A stretch of 64,000 nucleotides of DNA from CAUZFZ01 sp963579025 (GTDB lineage Bacteria; Planctomycetota; Planctomycetia; Planctomycetales; Planctomycetaceae): NCBI GenBank assembly GCA_963579025.1, contig CAUZFZ010000031.1, positions 1 through 64,000 of the forward strand. Direction: 5' to 3'. The notes under the pieces were generated by a model that saw only the letters and a list, made by a program, of their open reading frames with translations, searched no databases and had not been told where the DNA came from. This document shows positions 1-8,027 of this stretch, in pieces (position 1 is the stretch's first letter; each line of letters opens with the position of its first letter). The position numbers were made by a program, and so were the translations under genes.

Positions 1-83
1 GCCGGACCGACGAAAAGCCACCACATCGGTCCCCACTTCACAACCACAGCGCTACGCTTTTCGACCGCCCGGCGCTACGTTTT

Positions 84-305
84 CTAACCGGCGTCTACAC
101 TCACGGCAATCAACAGCCCTGAGTATGTCCAGGCGAAACATCGGCATGCGAACGCGGCGGAATCCAGGCGCGCAACCGCCCGCCGAATCGCAGGGTCCGG
201 GACGTCGATCGTTTCACCGCATGCGGGGCACGCGCGGCAGGTTCCCGCCTCTAAATTTGGGGCTTCGATGTGGTCGCCACATCGCGGGCAGGGGAAACGG
301 ATCAT
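84..305 (-). CDS. Small zinc-ribbon protein, possibly truncated
   Basis: A 73-residue reading frame whose N-terminal half carries two CxxC knuckles (CPRCG near residue 5 and CPACG near residue 23), the usual metal-binding layout of small zinc ribbons that are common in Planctomycetes. The C-terminal part has a short hydrophobic stretch near residues 55-68 that could be the start of a membrane segment. I chose the ATG at 305, immediately before the ribbon, with a GAGGGA-like stretch upstream; the longer frame adds low-complexity residues only. Family members usually continue into membrane helices, so this copy may be cut short by a frameshift. Function unknown. Confidence 0.5.
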   Translation of the reverse strand: MIRFPCPRCGDHIEAPNLEAGTCRACPACGETIDVPDPAIRRAVARLDSAAFACRCFAWTYSGLLIAVSVDAG

Positions 306-497
306 TCTGAATCCCTCACTATCTCGCGTCGGGATCGCGGTTGAGCACCCGCAGGCCGTGGCCCGCGCATGTGAGCTTGAACGGAAAGTTCGCAATCCAG
401 GCTATCCGGGCTCGGGGTGAGAATCAATCAACACTGGAAGTGCTGTCCGCTGGTTCTGGTATGCGGCGGAATCATCAGTTGCCGAGTGGTTCCGGAA

Positions 498-676
498 GAC
501 TCTGACTGGCTTCCCACAGACAACGCGCAGTCGTCGGCCAGATATCGGGAAGACGTCGGCCAGACATCCTGTAGACCCTGACTGGCTTTCCACAGACAGC
601 GTCCAGACAACGGGAAGACGCTGACTGGCTTTCCCTGGCAGCGTCCAGACGTCGTCACGACAACGCGCAGTCGTCG
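498..676. repeat. Degenerate short-repeat tract
   Basis: Three copies of a unit of about 17 bp (core CTGACTGGCTTTCC, first copy one T shorter) lie at 498-514, 574-591 and 617-634. CAACGCGCAGTCGTCG occurs at 521-536 and 661-676, GCGTCCAGAC at 599-608 and 641-650, and GTCGGCCAGA at 532-541 and 555-564. Open reading frames on the minus strand through the tract translate the repeat and are not credible genes. The rest of the gap from 306 to 1006 holds only the tRNA-like remnant described next. Confidence 0.75.
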
Positions 677-840
677 TGAGAAACTGATCCGACGGCAATT
701 CGTCTCAAGAGCCGTACGCGCGAATACGCGTTTCCGAATTTATGCACTGTGAAGCACTGAGAATTGACGATAAAGTGCGTAACAGTCGTTTGCCTCAGAT
801 GCGATTTGAGGCCTTGTTTCAAGGGTTTTCGTGAACGGCG

Positions 841-911
841 ACTTACCTGGAAACCGCCTCTGACTCTATTAGTCTAGGTTCAAATCCTAGCGGGGTAACT
901 TTCAGGTAAGT
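841..911 (+). other. tRNA 3'-end remnant inside a 9-bp inverted repeat
   Basis: Positions 874-890 form a perfect tRNA T-arm (CTAGG, loop TTCAAAT, CCTAG), followed by a 7-nt acceptor 3' strand CGGGGTA (891-897) and a discriminator A. No complementary acceptor strand (TACCCCG), D-arm or pairing anticodon stem is found upstream, so this is a fragment, not a functional tRNA. It is framed by ACTTACCTG (841-849) and its exact reverse complement CAGGTAAGT (903-911). tRNA 3' ends are frequent integration targets, so an old att site is possible but no integrase is visible. The minus-strand ORF crossing it reads PLGFEPR, a typical false translation of a tRNA end. Confidence 0.6.
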
Positions 912-1006
912 TCTTGCTGAGCCACCGCTTGTGGCCACCTGCCGGGCGTCTGGCATGGAATCGTGAATGCCCTCAACTACGCGTGTATTTACGCGCAAAC
1001 CTCGCG

Positions 1007-1645
1007 TCACTTGCTCTTCTGAGTCCACACGCGGATGTCGTCGATCTCGATGCCATCTCCCAGGCAGCGGAATACGAGCGTTGGCTTCCGGACGCCGAAT
1101 GTCGGATGTGAGGCTTTGAGCGGTTCTTTGCCTTCGATGCGTGCAGTCACGTAATTGCCCCAGGTCGTGACTCGAAGATGGAACCAGCATCCGTATTTGA
1201 ACTTCGTCTCCTGCTCGGCCAGTGTTTCGTTCGGGTCTTCCTCGCGACGGTTCTTGTCGACGTGCTTGAGCACCTTCCACGAATCCGGAGTCACGATGAC
1301 GGAAAACAGATGCCCTTTCTTCTTCAGCTCGCCGCGGGCGGGATCGAATCCGAAGTGAAACGCTTTGCAGTCTCCGGTGAACCGAAACTTCAGTTCGTAA
1401 ACGGCGTTTTTTGTCTCGACCACTCGCCGAGTCGCAGCGGAATGTTTCTCCGCCGCGATCTCGCCGCCCCGTAGCACTCCATCCACGATCTTCCAATCGC
1501 CGGTCGTCGAATTCCAGCCCTCGCCCAGCTCGTCACGATCGAAGGCGTCCTCCAAAGCCACATCACTGTTGGCAGGCGGATCTCCGGCAACAAGCGGCCC
1601 CGCGACCAGACAGAACAACACAACCGGAAGTCCAATGCTCTTCAT
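1007..1645 (-). CDS. Secreted LamG/DUF1080-like protein
   Basis: A 212-residue protein with a clear signal peptide (MKSIGLPVVLFCLVAGPLVAG, residues 1-21, with AxA-like cleavage region). The mature part resembles the concanavalin-like jelly-roll seen in planctomycete DUF1080/LamG proteins: an early D..F.R.E.G.GWN..TGDWKIVDGVL segment, alternating beta strands, and a late IEIDDIRVW strand. It is probably periplasmic or surface exposed and may bind or act on carbohydrate; no catalytic residues can be assigned. The ATG at 1645 is preceded by AAGG. It stands alone, divergent from the AhpD-like gene across about 220 bp. Confidence 0.75.
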   Translation of the reverse strand: MKSIGLPVVLFCLVAGPLVAGDPPANSDVALEDAFDRDELGEGWNSTTGDWKIVDGVLRGGEIAAEKHSAATRRVVETKNAVYELKFRFTGDCKAFHFGFDPARGELKKKGHLFSVIVTPDSWKVLKHVDKNRREEDPNETLAEQETKFKYGCWFHLRVTTWGNYVTARIEGKEPLKASHPTFGVRKPTLVFRCLGDGIEIDDIRVWTQKSK

Positions 1646-1866
1646 GAGTGAACCTTGTCTATTCTGAATTCGGGAGGGGCAATCCGCGATACGGCATCCA
1701 TCGTACCGACTGCCAGGCCGCTGACGTACTCATTCAGCAGTCGGGTTGGATTCCGAACGGCGGAGTTCGTTACCGTCTGTGCGCGAACTTCGGACGTTAA
1801 TGGAGTCTCTCTCACGAAGAGCAAGACCAGGCGAGGTCGGACCACCACACATCTGGGGATATCACA

Positions 1867-2178
1867 ATGGAAGCCACGGAATTTAAAGTCAAAGACGCAC
1901 TGGACGCGACCGGTGCTACCGAGTCCCTTACCGATCGGGAGAAGCATTTGATCGGCCTGGCAGTCACCGCGACGCGCGGCTGCATTGCCTGCACGGGCGG
2001 CAGAATCGAGAAAGCTCTTGAGTCGAATATCGATTACGAAACCGTGCGTGCCGCGATCGATCTGGCCGCCGCAGTCAATGCTGGCGTGACGCTGCGCACG
2101 GCGATCGAAGGCGCAGAACGGCACAACGTGCAGGCCAGCTGCTCAGGTCCCGAGTGCAGCGTTGGAACACCGGGCTGA
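1867..2178 (+). CDS. AhpD/carboxymuconolactone decarboxylase-like protein
   Basis: A 103-residue all-helical protein matching the AhpD/CMD family: the core has ATRGCIACTGGRIEKAL with a CxxC pair at Cys39 and Cys42, which in AhpD-type proteins is redox active, followed by a helix with EGAE. Length is right for a single-domain member. The ATG follows GGGGATATCACA. The stop codon TGA (2176-2178) shares its last base with the ATG of the next gene, so translation is probably coupled to the hydratase. Likely cytosolic, a thiol-disulfide or peroxidase-linked reductase partner, or a decarboxylase-like enzyme; substrate unknown. Confidence 0.8.
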   Translation: MEATEFKVKDALDATGATESLTDREKHLIGLAVTATRGCIACTGGRIEKALESNIDYETVRAAIDLAAAVNAGVTLRTAIEGAERHNVQASCSGPECSVGTPG

Positions 2179-2954
2179 TGCCGTCCACGAATCTGGAAGA
2201 GGTCGCGCGACGCCAGATCGCGGATTACGACCGGCGCGAGCCTGGAACCGCATTCGCTGACGGGCTGTCGCTGTCAATTGATGATGCTTACCAGGTGCAA
2301 ACACTGGCCGTTGATCTGCGGCGTCAACGTGGCGAACAGGTCATTGGCTACAAAGTCGGCTGCACGTCTCCAGTGATTCGAAATCGACTCAACGTTCAGC
2401 ATCCGGTTTTCGGACGGCTTTTTGACACGGAGTGCTGGCCGTCTGGGACATGCTTGCCATCATCGCGTTTCGCCAACCTGGCGATCGAAGGCGAATTTGC
2501 GATACGCCTTGCCGCTGATCTGACCGAAACGAACCAGTCAGACGCCTCGATCTGCGACGCTATTGAGTCCGTATTTCCCGTCATTGAGTTACACAACCTG
2601 GTCTTCCGTGGTAATCAACCTACGGAGCAGGAACTGATTGCCAACAACGCATTGCACGCGGGTTTTGTTCAGGGCGACAACTCGCCGGTGGGCCTCAATC
2701 AGGACGCCGCCTCATTGCGAATCGAGATCGATGGCAAAAAGGTCGCCGTCGTGACCGGCTCCGAATTGATCCAGACGATTGTTGAGTCATTGCGCTGGTT
2801 GACCGGTGAATTGGGAAAGCGTCACCTCAAGCTACAGGCACGGCAGACGGTTCTGTGCGGTTCGGTCGCCGATTTGTTTCCTGTACCCAACGGGTGTCAC
2901 ATTTCTGTCGAGACTGACAGGTTCGGCAAGGTCGAATGTACAACGGCAGAGTAG
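2178..2954 (+). CDS. 2-keto-4-pentenoate hydratase-like enzyme (FAH superfamily)
   Basis: A 258-residue protein of the MhpD/DmpH-like branch of the fumarylacetoacetate hydrolase superfamily, which hydrates 2-hydroxypentadienoate in meta-cleavage pathways or decarboxylates 4-oxalocrotonate. Visible family marks are GYKVGCTS near residue 58, the metal-site segment AIEGEFAIRL near residue 105, FPVIELHN near residue 133 and the C-terminal GS..D.FPV. I prefer the ATG at 2178, overlapping the previous stop as TGATG, over the upstream ATG. The neighbouring AhpD-like and thioesterase genes suggest a small catabolic operon, but no ring-cleavage dioxygenase is present, so the substrate is open. Confidence 0.8.
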   Translation: MPSTNLEEVARRQIADYDRREPGTAFADGLSLSIDDAYQVQTLAVDLRRQRGEQVIGYKVGCTSPVIRNRLNVQHPVFGRLFDTECWPSGTCLPSSRFANLAIEGEFAIRLAADLTETNQSDASICDAIESVFPVIELHNLVFRGNQPTEQELIANNALHAGFVQGDNSPVGLNQDAASLRIEIDGKKVAVVTGSELIQTIVESLRWLTGELGKRHLKLQARQTVLCGSVADLFPVPNGCHISVETDRFGKVECTTAE

Positions 2955-2991
2955 CTTGGGAACCTGACATGAAATTCTCGGGACTGACATC

Positions 2992-3402
2992 ATGATCCGT
3001 CCACCAAGAGTCAGTGAAACCGGCGAGTTGTCATTCGTCGTCACAGATCAGCACATCATTGACTTCGCCGACGAGCAGATGTCGGCCGTGTTATGCACGC
3101 CCTGGCTGATCTGGTTTCTGGAGCATGCCGCTCGCGAAGCCATGCTTCCGCTGCTCGACAGCGGCGAGAGCACTGTGGGAATTCGCATCGATGTCGAACA
3201 CCTCGCACCAACACCGGTCGGCCAGAATGTCACATGCACCGCTCGCGTGATCCATGTCGATGGCAACGTGATTTCATTCAGCCTGAAAGCTCACGACGAG
3301 CATGAGGAAATTGCCCGCGGCACGCACAAGTTAAGCGTCATCCACAAGGAACGACTCAACCGCCGAGTCATCACCAAACAATCAGGGTTGCAGTCCGATT
3401 GA
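2992..3402 (+). CDS. FlK-like hotdog thioesterase
   Basis: A 136-residue hotdog-fold protein resembling the fluoroacetyl-CoA thioesterase FlK family. The putative catalytic residues Thr36 (in LCTPW), Glu44 (in FLEHAAR) and His70 (in DVEHLAP) keep the spacing known for FlK Thr42, Glu50 and His76 (8 and 26 residues). The long helix DFADEQMSAVLCTPWLIWFLEHAA is the family's hot-dog helix. It probably hydrolyses a small acyl-CoA in the cytosol. It follows the hydratase by 37 bp on the same strand and may be the last gene of the operon. Nothing here implies fluoroacetate as the substrate; most relatives are uncharacterised. Confidence 0.8.
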   Translation: MIRPPRVSETGELSFVVTDQHIIDFADEQMSAVLCTPWLIWFLEHAAREAMLPLLDSGESTVGIRIDVEHLAPTPVGQNVTCTARVIHVDGNVISFSLKAHDEHEEIARGTHKLSVIHKERLNRRVITKQSGLQSD

Positions 3403-3622
3403 CACCGAGACTCCTGCGCGTGAGCCAGCCTGTTCGTAATCAAGCGACCACACTTGCAGAACGAACCGGGCAGCACGAATCCCAGATGCGAACGATGAAT
3501 CCGCAACGACAGGAAACGAAGTCGAGCCAGCGGGCTACTGACAGGTCCTTCCCTGTATGAGACAATGTGCAGCGGCCCAACCGCACATTTCTTCATCGAC
3601 CATCGGAATCGGCGGACAAACC

Positions 3623-5779
3623 ATGAGCACGATTCGACAGGCACTGATATTGGCGTCGTTTGCAGTAATCGTCACTTGCGGCGTGGGAACGAGCTCGGCC
3701 GAGGAGCGGCCCGTGTCGTTTGCTCGGGACATCATGCCCATGTTGACCAGGCTGGGATGCAACACAACCGCATGCCACAACGTGCTGAAAGGCAAAGGCG
3801 GACTGAACCTCTCACCGCTCGGCAGTGATTTTGAACACGACTTCAATACGCTCGCTCGATCGGATTCCGGGCGTCGAGTGTCGCCGATCGATCCCGATAA
3901 CAGCCTCCTGCTCAAGCGACTTTCCGGTCCGGAATCGACCGTCAAGCTGAAACACGATTCGGAGGGCTATCGCAGGTTTAAGGCATGGATGGCGGCGGGT
4001 GCACCCGGACCACGCAAGTCGGACCCATACGTCGTCGAGCTGACACCTTCGACGGCGCGCGTCGTACTCAGGAAGGGCGAGTCCACTTCGGTTCGAATCA
4101 CGGCGCGATGGTCAGATGGCGTCGTGGAAGATGTCACTCGGTGGTGTCGCTTTGAAATTGCGGACTCCGAAAAGCCGGCGGAGGTTTCTACTGATGGAAA
4201 GATTACGGCAAGCGAGATGGGTCGCGCCGTTGTGCGCGTTCGATTCCAGAAGAAAGTCGCTGGCGTTGATGTCGTGATCCGATCCGAAGCCGAGCCGCAG
4301 GACTGGGACTGGGACTGGCAGCCGAACAATATTATCGACCAGATCATGTCTAAGACGTGGCGCGATGCGGGAATGACTCCACTTGAGCCTGCCGAGGATC
4401 GAGTGTTCCTGAGGCGAGTCTGGCTGCAGGTCGTCGGCCGCATTCCGTCCGAACAGGTGGCCAGCAAGTTCCTCACGTCGACACGAACCAACAGGCGGTC
4501 CGAACTGATTGACGAACTGCTGGCAAACCCTGCATTCGCAAGTCACTGGTCGAAGGTGTGGACGGAGTGGTTACTTGAAGATCGCCGAGTCGCCTGGCAG
4601 TCCGTACCGAAGCCGCTTCACGAGAAGGATGATCGACAGCGTCTCGCTTTGTGGCTGGAAATCAGGCTCCGAGGCCGACAACCACTGCCGACCGTCATTC
4701 GAGATGTGCTGACCGCGTCGGGATCAACAAGAGATAACGGCGCCATCGCGTTCTACTCGGGTCATCAAACACATGATGATCTGGCCCGAGCGTTTGGGCA
4801 GGTCTTCCTCGGAGTGTCGTTCCGCTGTGCGCGATGCCATGACCACCCGCACGCTGAGTGGGGCATCGATGATTTCTACGGAATCGCTGCCGCGTTCAAG
4901 GACGTACGTGTCCATGCAGAGAAAAACCAGCCCCTGACGGTCAAGATCGTGCAGACCGAGTCCTTCCAGAACCCGCGAACGAAGTCGTCAGTCAAACCCA
5001 ACATTTTCGGCACGCGACTGCATGGCAAACAGGACACCCGAGCGGAACTCGCAGACTGGCTGCTGGGCCACGGTCGCATGATGTTGGCGCGGAATATCGT
5101 CAACCGGTACTGGGCTCGATTCATGGGACGCCCATTAACGGCATGGGTCGACGATTTGACGCCATCAAGTGTGGAGCGGCATCCCGGACTGCTGGACGCT
5201 CTGGCCCGGGAACTGGTGGAACAGGATTTTGACACGAAGCACTTGATCCGCATGATCTGCCAGTCGCGCGCGTATCAGCTCAGCAGCACTCCATACGCCC
5301 CACCTGTGGATCGCTGGTTCGGTTCTCGATTTACACCAAGGCGGCTGGCGAGCCGCGAGATCTTCGACGCGATTCAGTTCGTCGCGGACTCCAACAGGGG
5401 AACTTTCAATGACCAGCGTGAGGAAATCTCGGGGACCTTCCGGGGACTTCAGCCGAACTTGAATGAGAGCGATGTTGAGTGCTCCCGAAACCAATACCGA
5501 AAACGCATCTACTCGTACTCCTCGCTCCATTTGCTGAGTTCGAATGGACTGAACGACGCCATTCACGATCCGACAGGAATCGTGGCTCGACTGATTGCGA
5601 GCGATGCGACCATCGAGGACATCACGCAACGCTTATTCTTCCGCATCCTGCACCGCGAACCGACCGCCGCACAATCGAACAAACTCCTCGAACACTCAAA
5701 GAAAGCCGAGCGTGCCCAATACGTCGAAGACATCTTCTGGGCGCTGGTCAACTCCCGGGAATTCGTCATCGTTCAATGA
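3623..5779 (+). CDS. Planctomycete DUF1549/DUF1553 protein with haem-like motifs
   Basis: A 718-residue secreted protein. Residues 1-26 form a signal peptide ending in SSAEE. Next comes a cytochrome-like segment with GCNTTACH (CX4CH), then PIDPDNSLLLKR, typical of planctomycete surface cytochrome-like domains; a Big_2-like beta domain (residues about 140-225); a DUF1549 domain with CARCHDHP (a CxxCH motif); and a C-terminal DUF1553 domain (NRYWARFMGR, LASREIFDAIQ, LSSNGLNDAI, ILHREPT). The start is the ATG at 3623, directly before the signal peptide. These large paralogous families are characteristic of Planctomycetes and Verrucomicrobia and are often linked to polymer degradation; the biochemical role is unknown. 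Confidence 0.9.
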   Translation: MSTIRQALILASFAVIVTCGVGTSSAEERPVSFARDIMPMLTRLGCNTTACHNVLKGKGGLNLSPLGSDFEHDFNTLARSDSGRRVSPIDPDNSLLLKRLSGPESTVKLKHDSEGYRRFKAWMAAGAPGPRKSDPYVVELTPSTARVVLRKGESTSVRITARWSDGVVEDVTRWCRFEIADSEKPAEVSTDGKITASEMGRAVVRVRFQKKVAGVDVVIRSEAEPQDWDWDWQPNNIIDQIMSKTWRDAGMTPLEPAEDRVFLRRVWLQVVGRIPSEQVASKFLTSTRTNRRSELIDELLANPAFASHWSKVWTEWLLEDRRVAWQSVPKPLHEKDDRQRLALWLEIRLRGRQPLPTVIRDVLTASGSTRDNGAIAFYSGHQTHDDLARAFGQVFLGVSFRCARCHDHPHAEWGIDDFYGIAAAFKDVRVHAEKNQPLTVKIVQTESFQNPRTKSSVKPNIFGTRLHGKQDTRAELADWLLGHGRMMLARNIVNRYWARFMGRPLTAWVDDLTPSSVERHPGLLDALARELVEQDFDTKHLIRMICQSRAYQLSSTPYAPPVDRWFGSRFTPRRLASREIFDAIQFVADSNRGTFNDQREEISGTFRGLQPNLNESDVECSRNQYRKRIYSYSSLHLLSSNGLNDAIHDPTGIVARLIASDATIEDITQRLFFRILHREPTAAQSNKLLEHSKKAERAQYVEDIFWALVNSREFVIVQ

Positions 5780-5818
5780 GTCACCCACGAAAACGTCCTA
5801 AGCGGACAGCGCAACTTC

Positions 5819-5971
5819 TGGAGTGCGACGATGTATCGTCGCTTTCACATTCTCTATTCTCGAAGTAGCCGCTTTTCTCTCCGGCTCGTGAGTACGGGAT
5901 CGCCGACACATCGCCGAAAACGTCTGCGCCGTGGTGAAAATGTGAAAGCGGTGACGCATCACCGCAGTCCA
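5819..5971. repeat. Imperfect inverted-repeat element between convergent genes
   Basis: Two arms of about 35 bp (5819-5853 and 5937-5971) are imperfect inverted copies of each other: the core CGCTTTCACATT (5840-5851) pairs exactly with AATGTGAAAGCG (5939-5950), and flanking bases match at about 27 of 35 positions. The spacer is about 80 bp and codes for nothing convincing. It fills the gap between the convergent DUF1549/1553 gene and the sialidase-like gene, so it could be a MITE-like remnant, a bidirectional terminator, or both. Confidence 0.55.
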
Positions 5972-6008
5972 AATAAGCAATTCTCACTCCGGACGCAGCA
6001 GGTCCGGG

Positions 6009-7865
6009 TCAATCCGAGAATCTCAACGTGTACTTGTATGCGTTGGCCGTAAACGTCTCGTCCGGGATTTCGTTGAGTCGGGTCAGGTAGATTTCCAGGT
6101 CGAGAGTTTCGCTGTTCTCGATCAGCCAGAAGTTAGAGAGTTGCAGCCGCTCGCCTTCGCCGGGTTGCCGGGTATCGATCTCGGTCACCGTCGCTTTCTT
6201 CAGAGCGAGTGCATCCTCGTCGACCTGGGCGATCACCAGCGGATATCGAGGGTGGCCGGGATTTGTCGGGTTTGTGGGAGCGATGTTTCCAATCCAGTAG
6301 ACCCTGCCAGTCTTCTGGCTGCGGAAGAGGCGATGAAACGTGCTTGTGGAAAAGAACACCGTGCCGTCGGTGTATCCGAAGATCCGAGGCTCGGAGAATG
6401 TCATCCCTCTGTCGTTCGACACGCTGAACCACTTGTGAGCATTTCCGTCTCTTGTCTTTGTGATTCGCCAGACGATCAGTATTCGCCCGTCAGACAACTC
6501 GGCGACATCAGCTTCCAGCAGCCCGTTGAAGGCGATCGATCGAGGCAGCCACACGGGGCGGCCAGCCTTCCAGACGTATTGTTCTGTATCTTTGTCCCAG
6601 CGACCTGCGTAACACAGACTTCCGATGGTCCCTTTGCTCGGCCAGCGAGCCCTTGGAGATGGAACGTCTTCGACATCGGCGGGGATTTTCGAGTTCGTGA
6701 CAGGGATGAGCAGGTTGCCATTACTCAGCCGAAGAATCGACTGCCCGGGGTAGCCCGTGTTGTTTTCGAGGTACTTCGGATTCAAGACGTTCTGCAGATC
6801 CAGGTCATCTCCCTCCTCATACTTGAGAGTCTGTGTTTCCCCGAAGCCACCGTCTGTGGAGGTGCGTACCAGGGCATGGTTGTAGATCATACGGGGCGGT
6901 CCCTGTCGCATGTCTCGAACATGATGGATCGAGAGCGACACAAGCCTGCCAGACGCAGGGTCGTGAATACCGCAGAACTTCCAGTCGAGAACGGTCACCT
7001 TGTCGTGGTAGGTCATCCACGGAGGCTGAGCGGTTAGTCGTGACCATGTCCTCCCATTGTCATGCGAGACCCGTTGATGCGGTTCCTGCGGCGAGTCGCC
7101 GTAGCCTCTGACCTGATCGTCGTGAGTCCACTTGGTGTGGATCTCCTCGCGATATCCGCCTTTGCCTGGAAACGCGTAGACCCAGGGGGCTTTTCCAGAC
7201 ACTTCATTCCGGACATAGATTTCCTTTCTGACTGTTGCGACCGGTGTCGTGTCACCAGTTCCAGCGATGGGAATAAACTGCACGGCATCCGCGATCACGT
7301 ATTTGTCGTCGGTGCCCGCAGTCGAAATTCGCACCCAGCCTTGCTTGCCGTCATTGAAGCGGAACCTGCCAAGAGTTCGAAACAGCCGCTTGTGTTCCGG
7401 CACGTCCTGCTGATTGATGCGCAGTGTCGATTCACCGTCTGCATGGTGAATGGTCACCGGCGTATTCGTCGAACGGCGAATGTTGTAGCAGTGTGATAAC
7501 CGAACTTCGTATAGACCCGCTCGCGGCAAATCGGGCCTGAAGGTAACCGAGCTTTTTCCCTTGCCCTGTTTCTGATCATGCAGATAGCCCAGGCCCACGT
7601 AGGGCGGAGTGTGCGTCGAGTACCGCCACTGACCAACCAGTGTGGCTTCGGTTTCGTCGACGACAATCCCTGGCAGATCGCGTTTGTCCTTCACGATAAA
7701 CGGAACCAGTTTCGGATTATCAACTTCGCCTGGTTTGTGCGTATTGGGCAGTGCATCCGGATGCGGGCGTATGTCTACCGGAGTTGACTGGGCGAATGAC
7801 GATTCGGCCAGAAGCAATATAAGTGTCATGATGACAGCAGATGGGTTTCTCATTTGGGCATTCAC
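6009..7865 (-). CDS. Secreted sialidase-like protein with golvesin-type domain
   Basis: A 618-residue protein with an N-terminal signal peptide (residues 1-25, ending SSFAQ). Residues about 65-200 match the golvesin/Xly carbohydrate-binding-like domain (IVVDETEA..G.W, YLHD, AGLYEVRLSH, WVRISTAGTDDKYVIADAVQF). The remainder is a sialidase-type six-bladed propeller with Asp-boxes at SHDNGRTWSR, STDGGFGE and SNDRGMTFSEP. The likely role is glycan binding or exo-glycosidase activity at the cell surface or in the periplasm; the arginine triad of true sialidases cannot be confirmed by eye. Start is ATG at 7865, with an alternative ATG at 7853. Confidence 0.8.
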   Translation of the reverse strand: MNAQMRNPSAVIMTLILLLAESSFAQSTPVDIRPHPDALPNTHKPGEVDNPKLVPFIVKDKRDLPGIVVDETEATLVGQWRYSTHTPPYVGLGYLHDQKQGKGKSSVTFRPDLPRAGLYEVRLSHCYNIRRSTNTPVTIHHADGESTLRINQQDVPEHKRLFRTLGRFRFNDGKQGWVRISTAGTDDKYVIADAVQFIPIAGTGDTTPVATVRKEIYVRNEVSGKAPWVYAFPGKGGYREEIHTKWTHDDQVRGYGDSPQEPHQRVSHDNGRTWSRLTAQPPWMTYHDKVTVLDWKFCGIHDPASGRLVSLSIHHVRDMRQGPPRMIYNHALVRTSTDGGFGETQTLKYEEGDDLDLQNVLNPKYLENNTGYPGQSILRLSNGNLLIPVTNSKIPADVEDVPSPRARWPSKGTIGSLCYAGRWDKDTEQYVWKAGRPVWLPRSIAFNGLLEADVAELSDGRILIVWRITKTRDGNAHKWFSVSNDRGMTFSEPRIFGYTDGTVFFSTSTFHRLFRSQKTGRVYWIGNIAPTNPTNPGHPRYPLVIAQVDEDALALKKATVTEIDTRQPGEGERLQLSNFWLIENSETLDLEIYLTRLNEIPDETFTANAYKYTLRFSD

Positions 7866-7907
7866 AAAGTCCAGTGGTTGAAATCGACTTTGGTGGCTGA
7901 GCCGTAG

Positions 7908-7960
7908 CCCGATTTCTCCAAAATCGGGACCTGCCGCTTGCGGATTTCGGAGAAATCCGC
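7908..7960. repeat. Paired hairpin repeat
   Basis: Two adjacent stem-loops with related stems: CCCGATT (7908-7914) with AATCGGG (7922-7928), and GCGGATTTC (7940-7948) with GAAATCCGC (7952-7960). Flanking bases (GTGGCTGAGCCGTAG before, CTATAGCTCCAC after) can pair further. It lies downstream of the metallophosphoesterase gene and upstream of the sialidase-like gene on the minus strand. It may end transcription of the former or be an intergenic REP-like repeat; there is no T-run typical of an intrinsic terminator. Confidence 0.55.
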
Positions 7961-8027
7961 CTATAGCTCCACGGTTAAGGATGAATCCACCTAATCAGGG
8001 GCAATTGGAGTCATGTTGCGGGGACGC

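Noticed and set aside
402..698. Minus-strand open reading frames through the repeat tract (76-98 codons)
   Set aside because: They translate the degenerate repeat units, have no family resemblance or credible start, and overlap each other in two frames.
841..911. A complete tRNA gene
   Set aside because: Only the T-arm and 3' acceptor strand are present; no D-arm, pairing anticodon stem or 5' acceptor strand is found.
843..1496. A 217-codon minus-strand frame containing PLGFEPR
   Set aside because: This is the well-known false translation of a tRNA 3' end, and it runs antiparallel in another frame through the LamG-like gene.
6141..7037. A 298-codon plus-strand frame opposite the sialidase-like gene
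   Set aside because: It shadows a gene with Asp-boxes and a golvesin-like domain; it has no motif or ribosome site.
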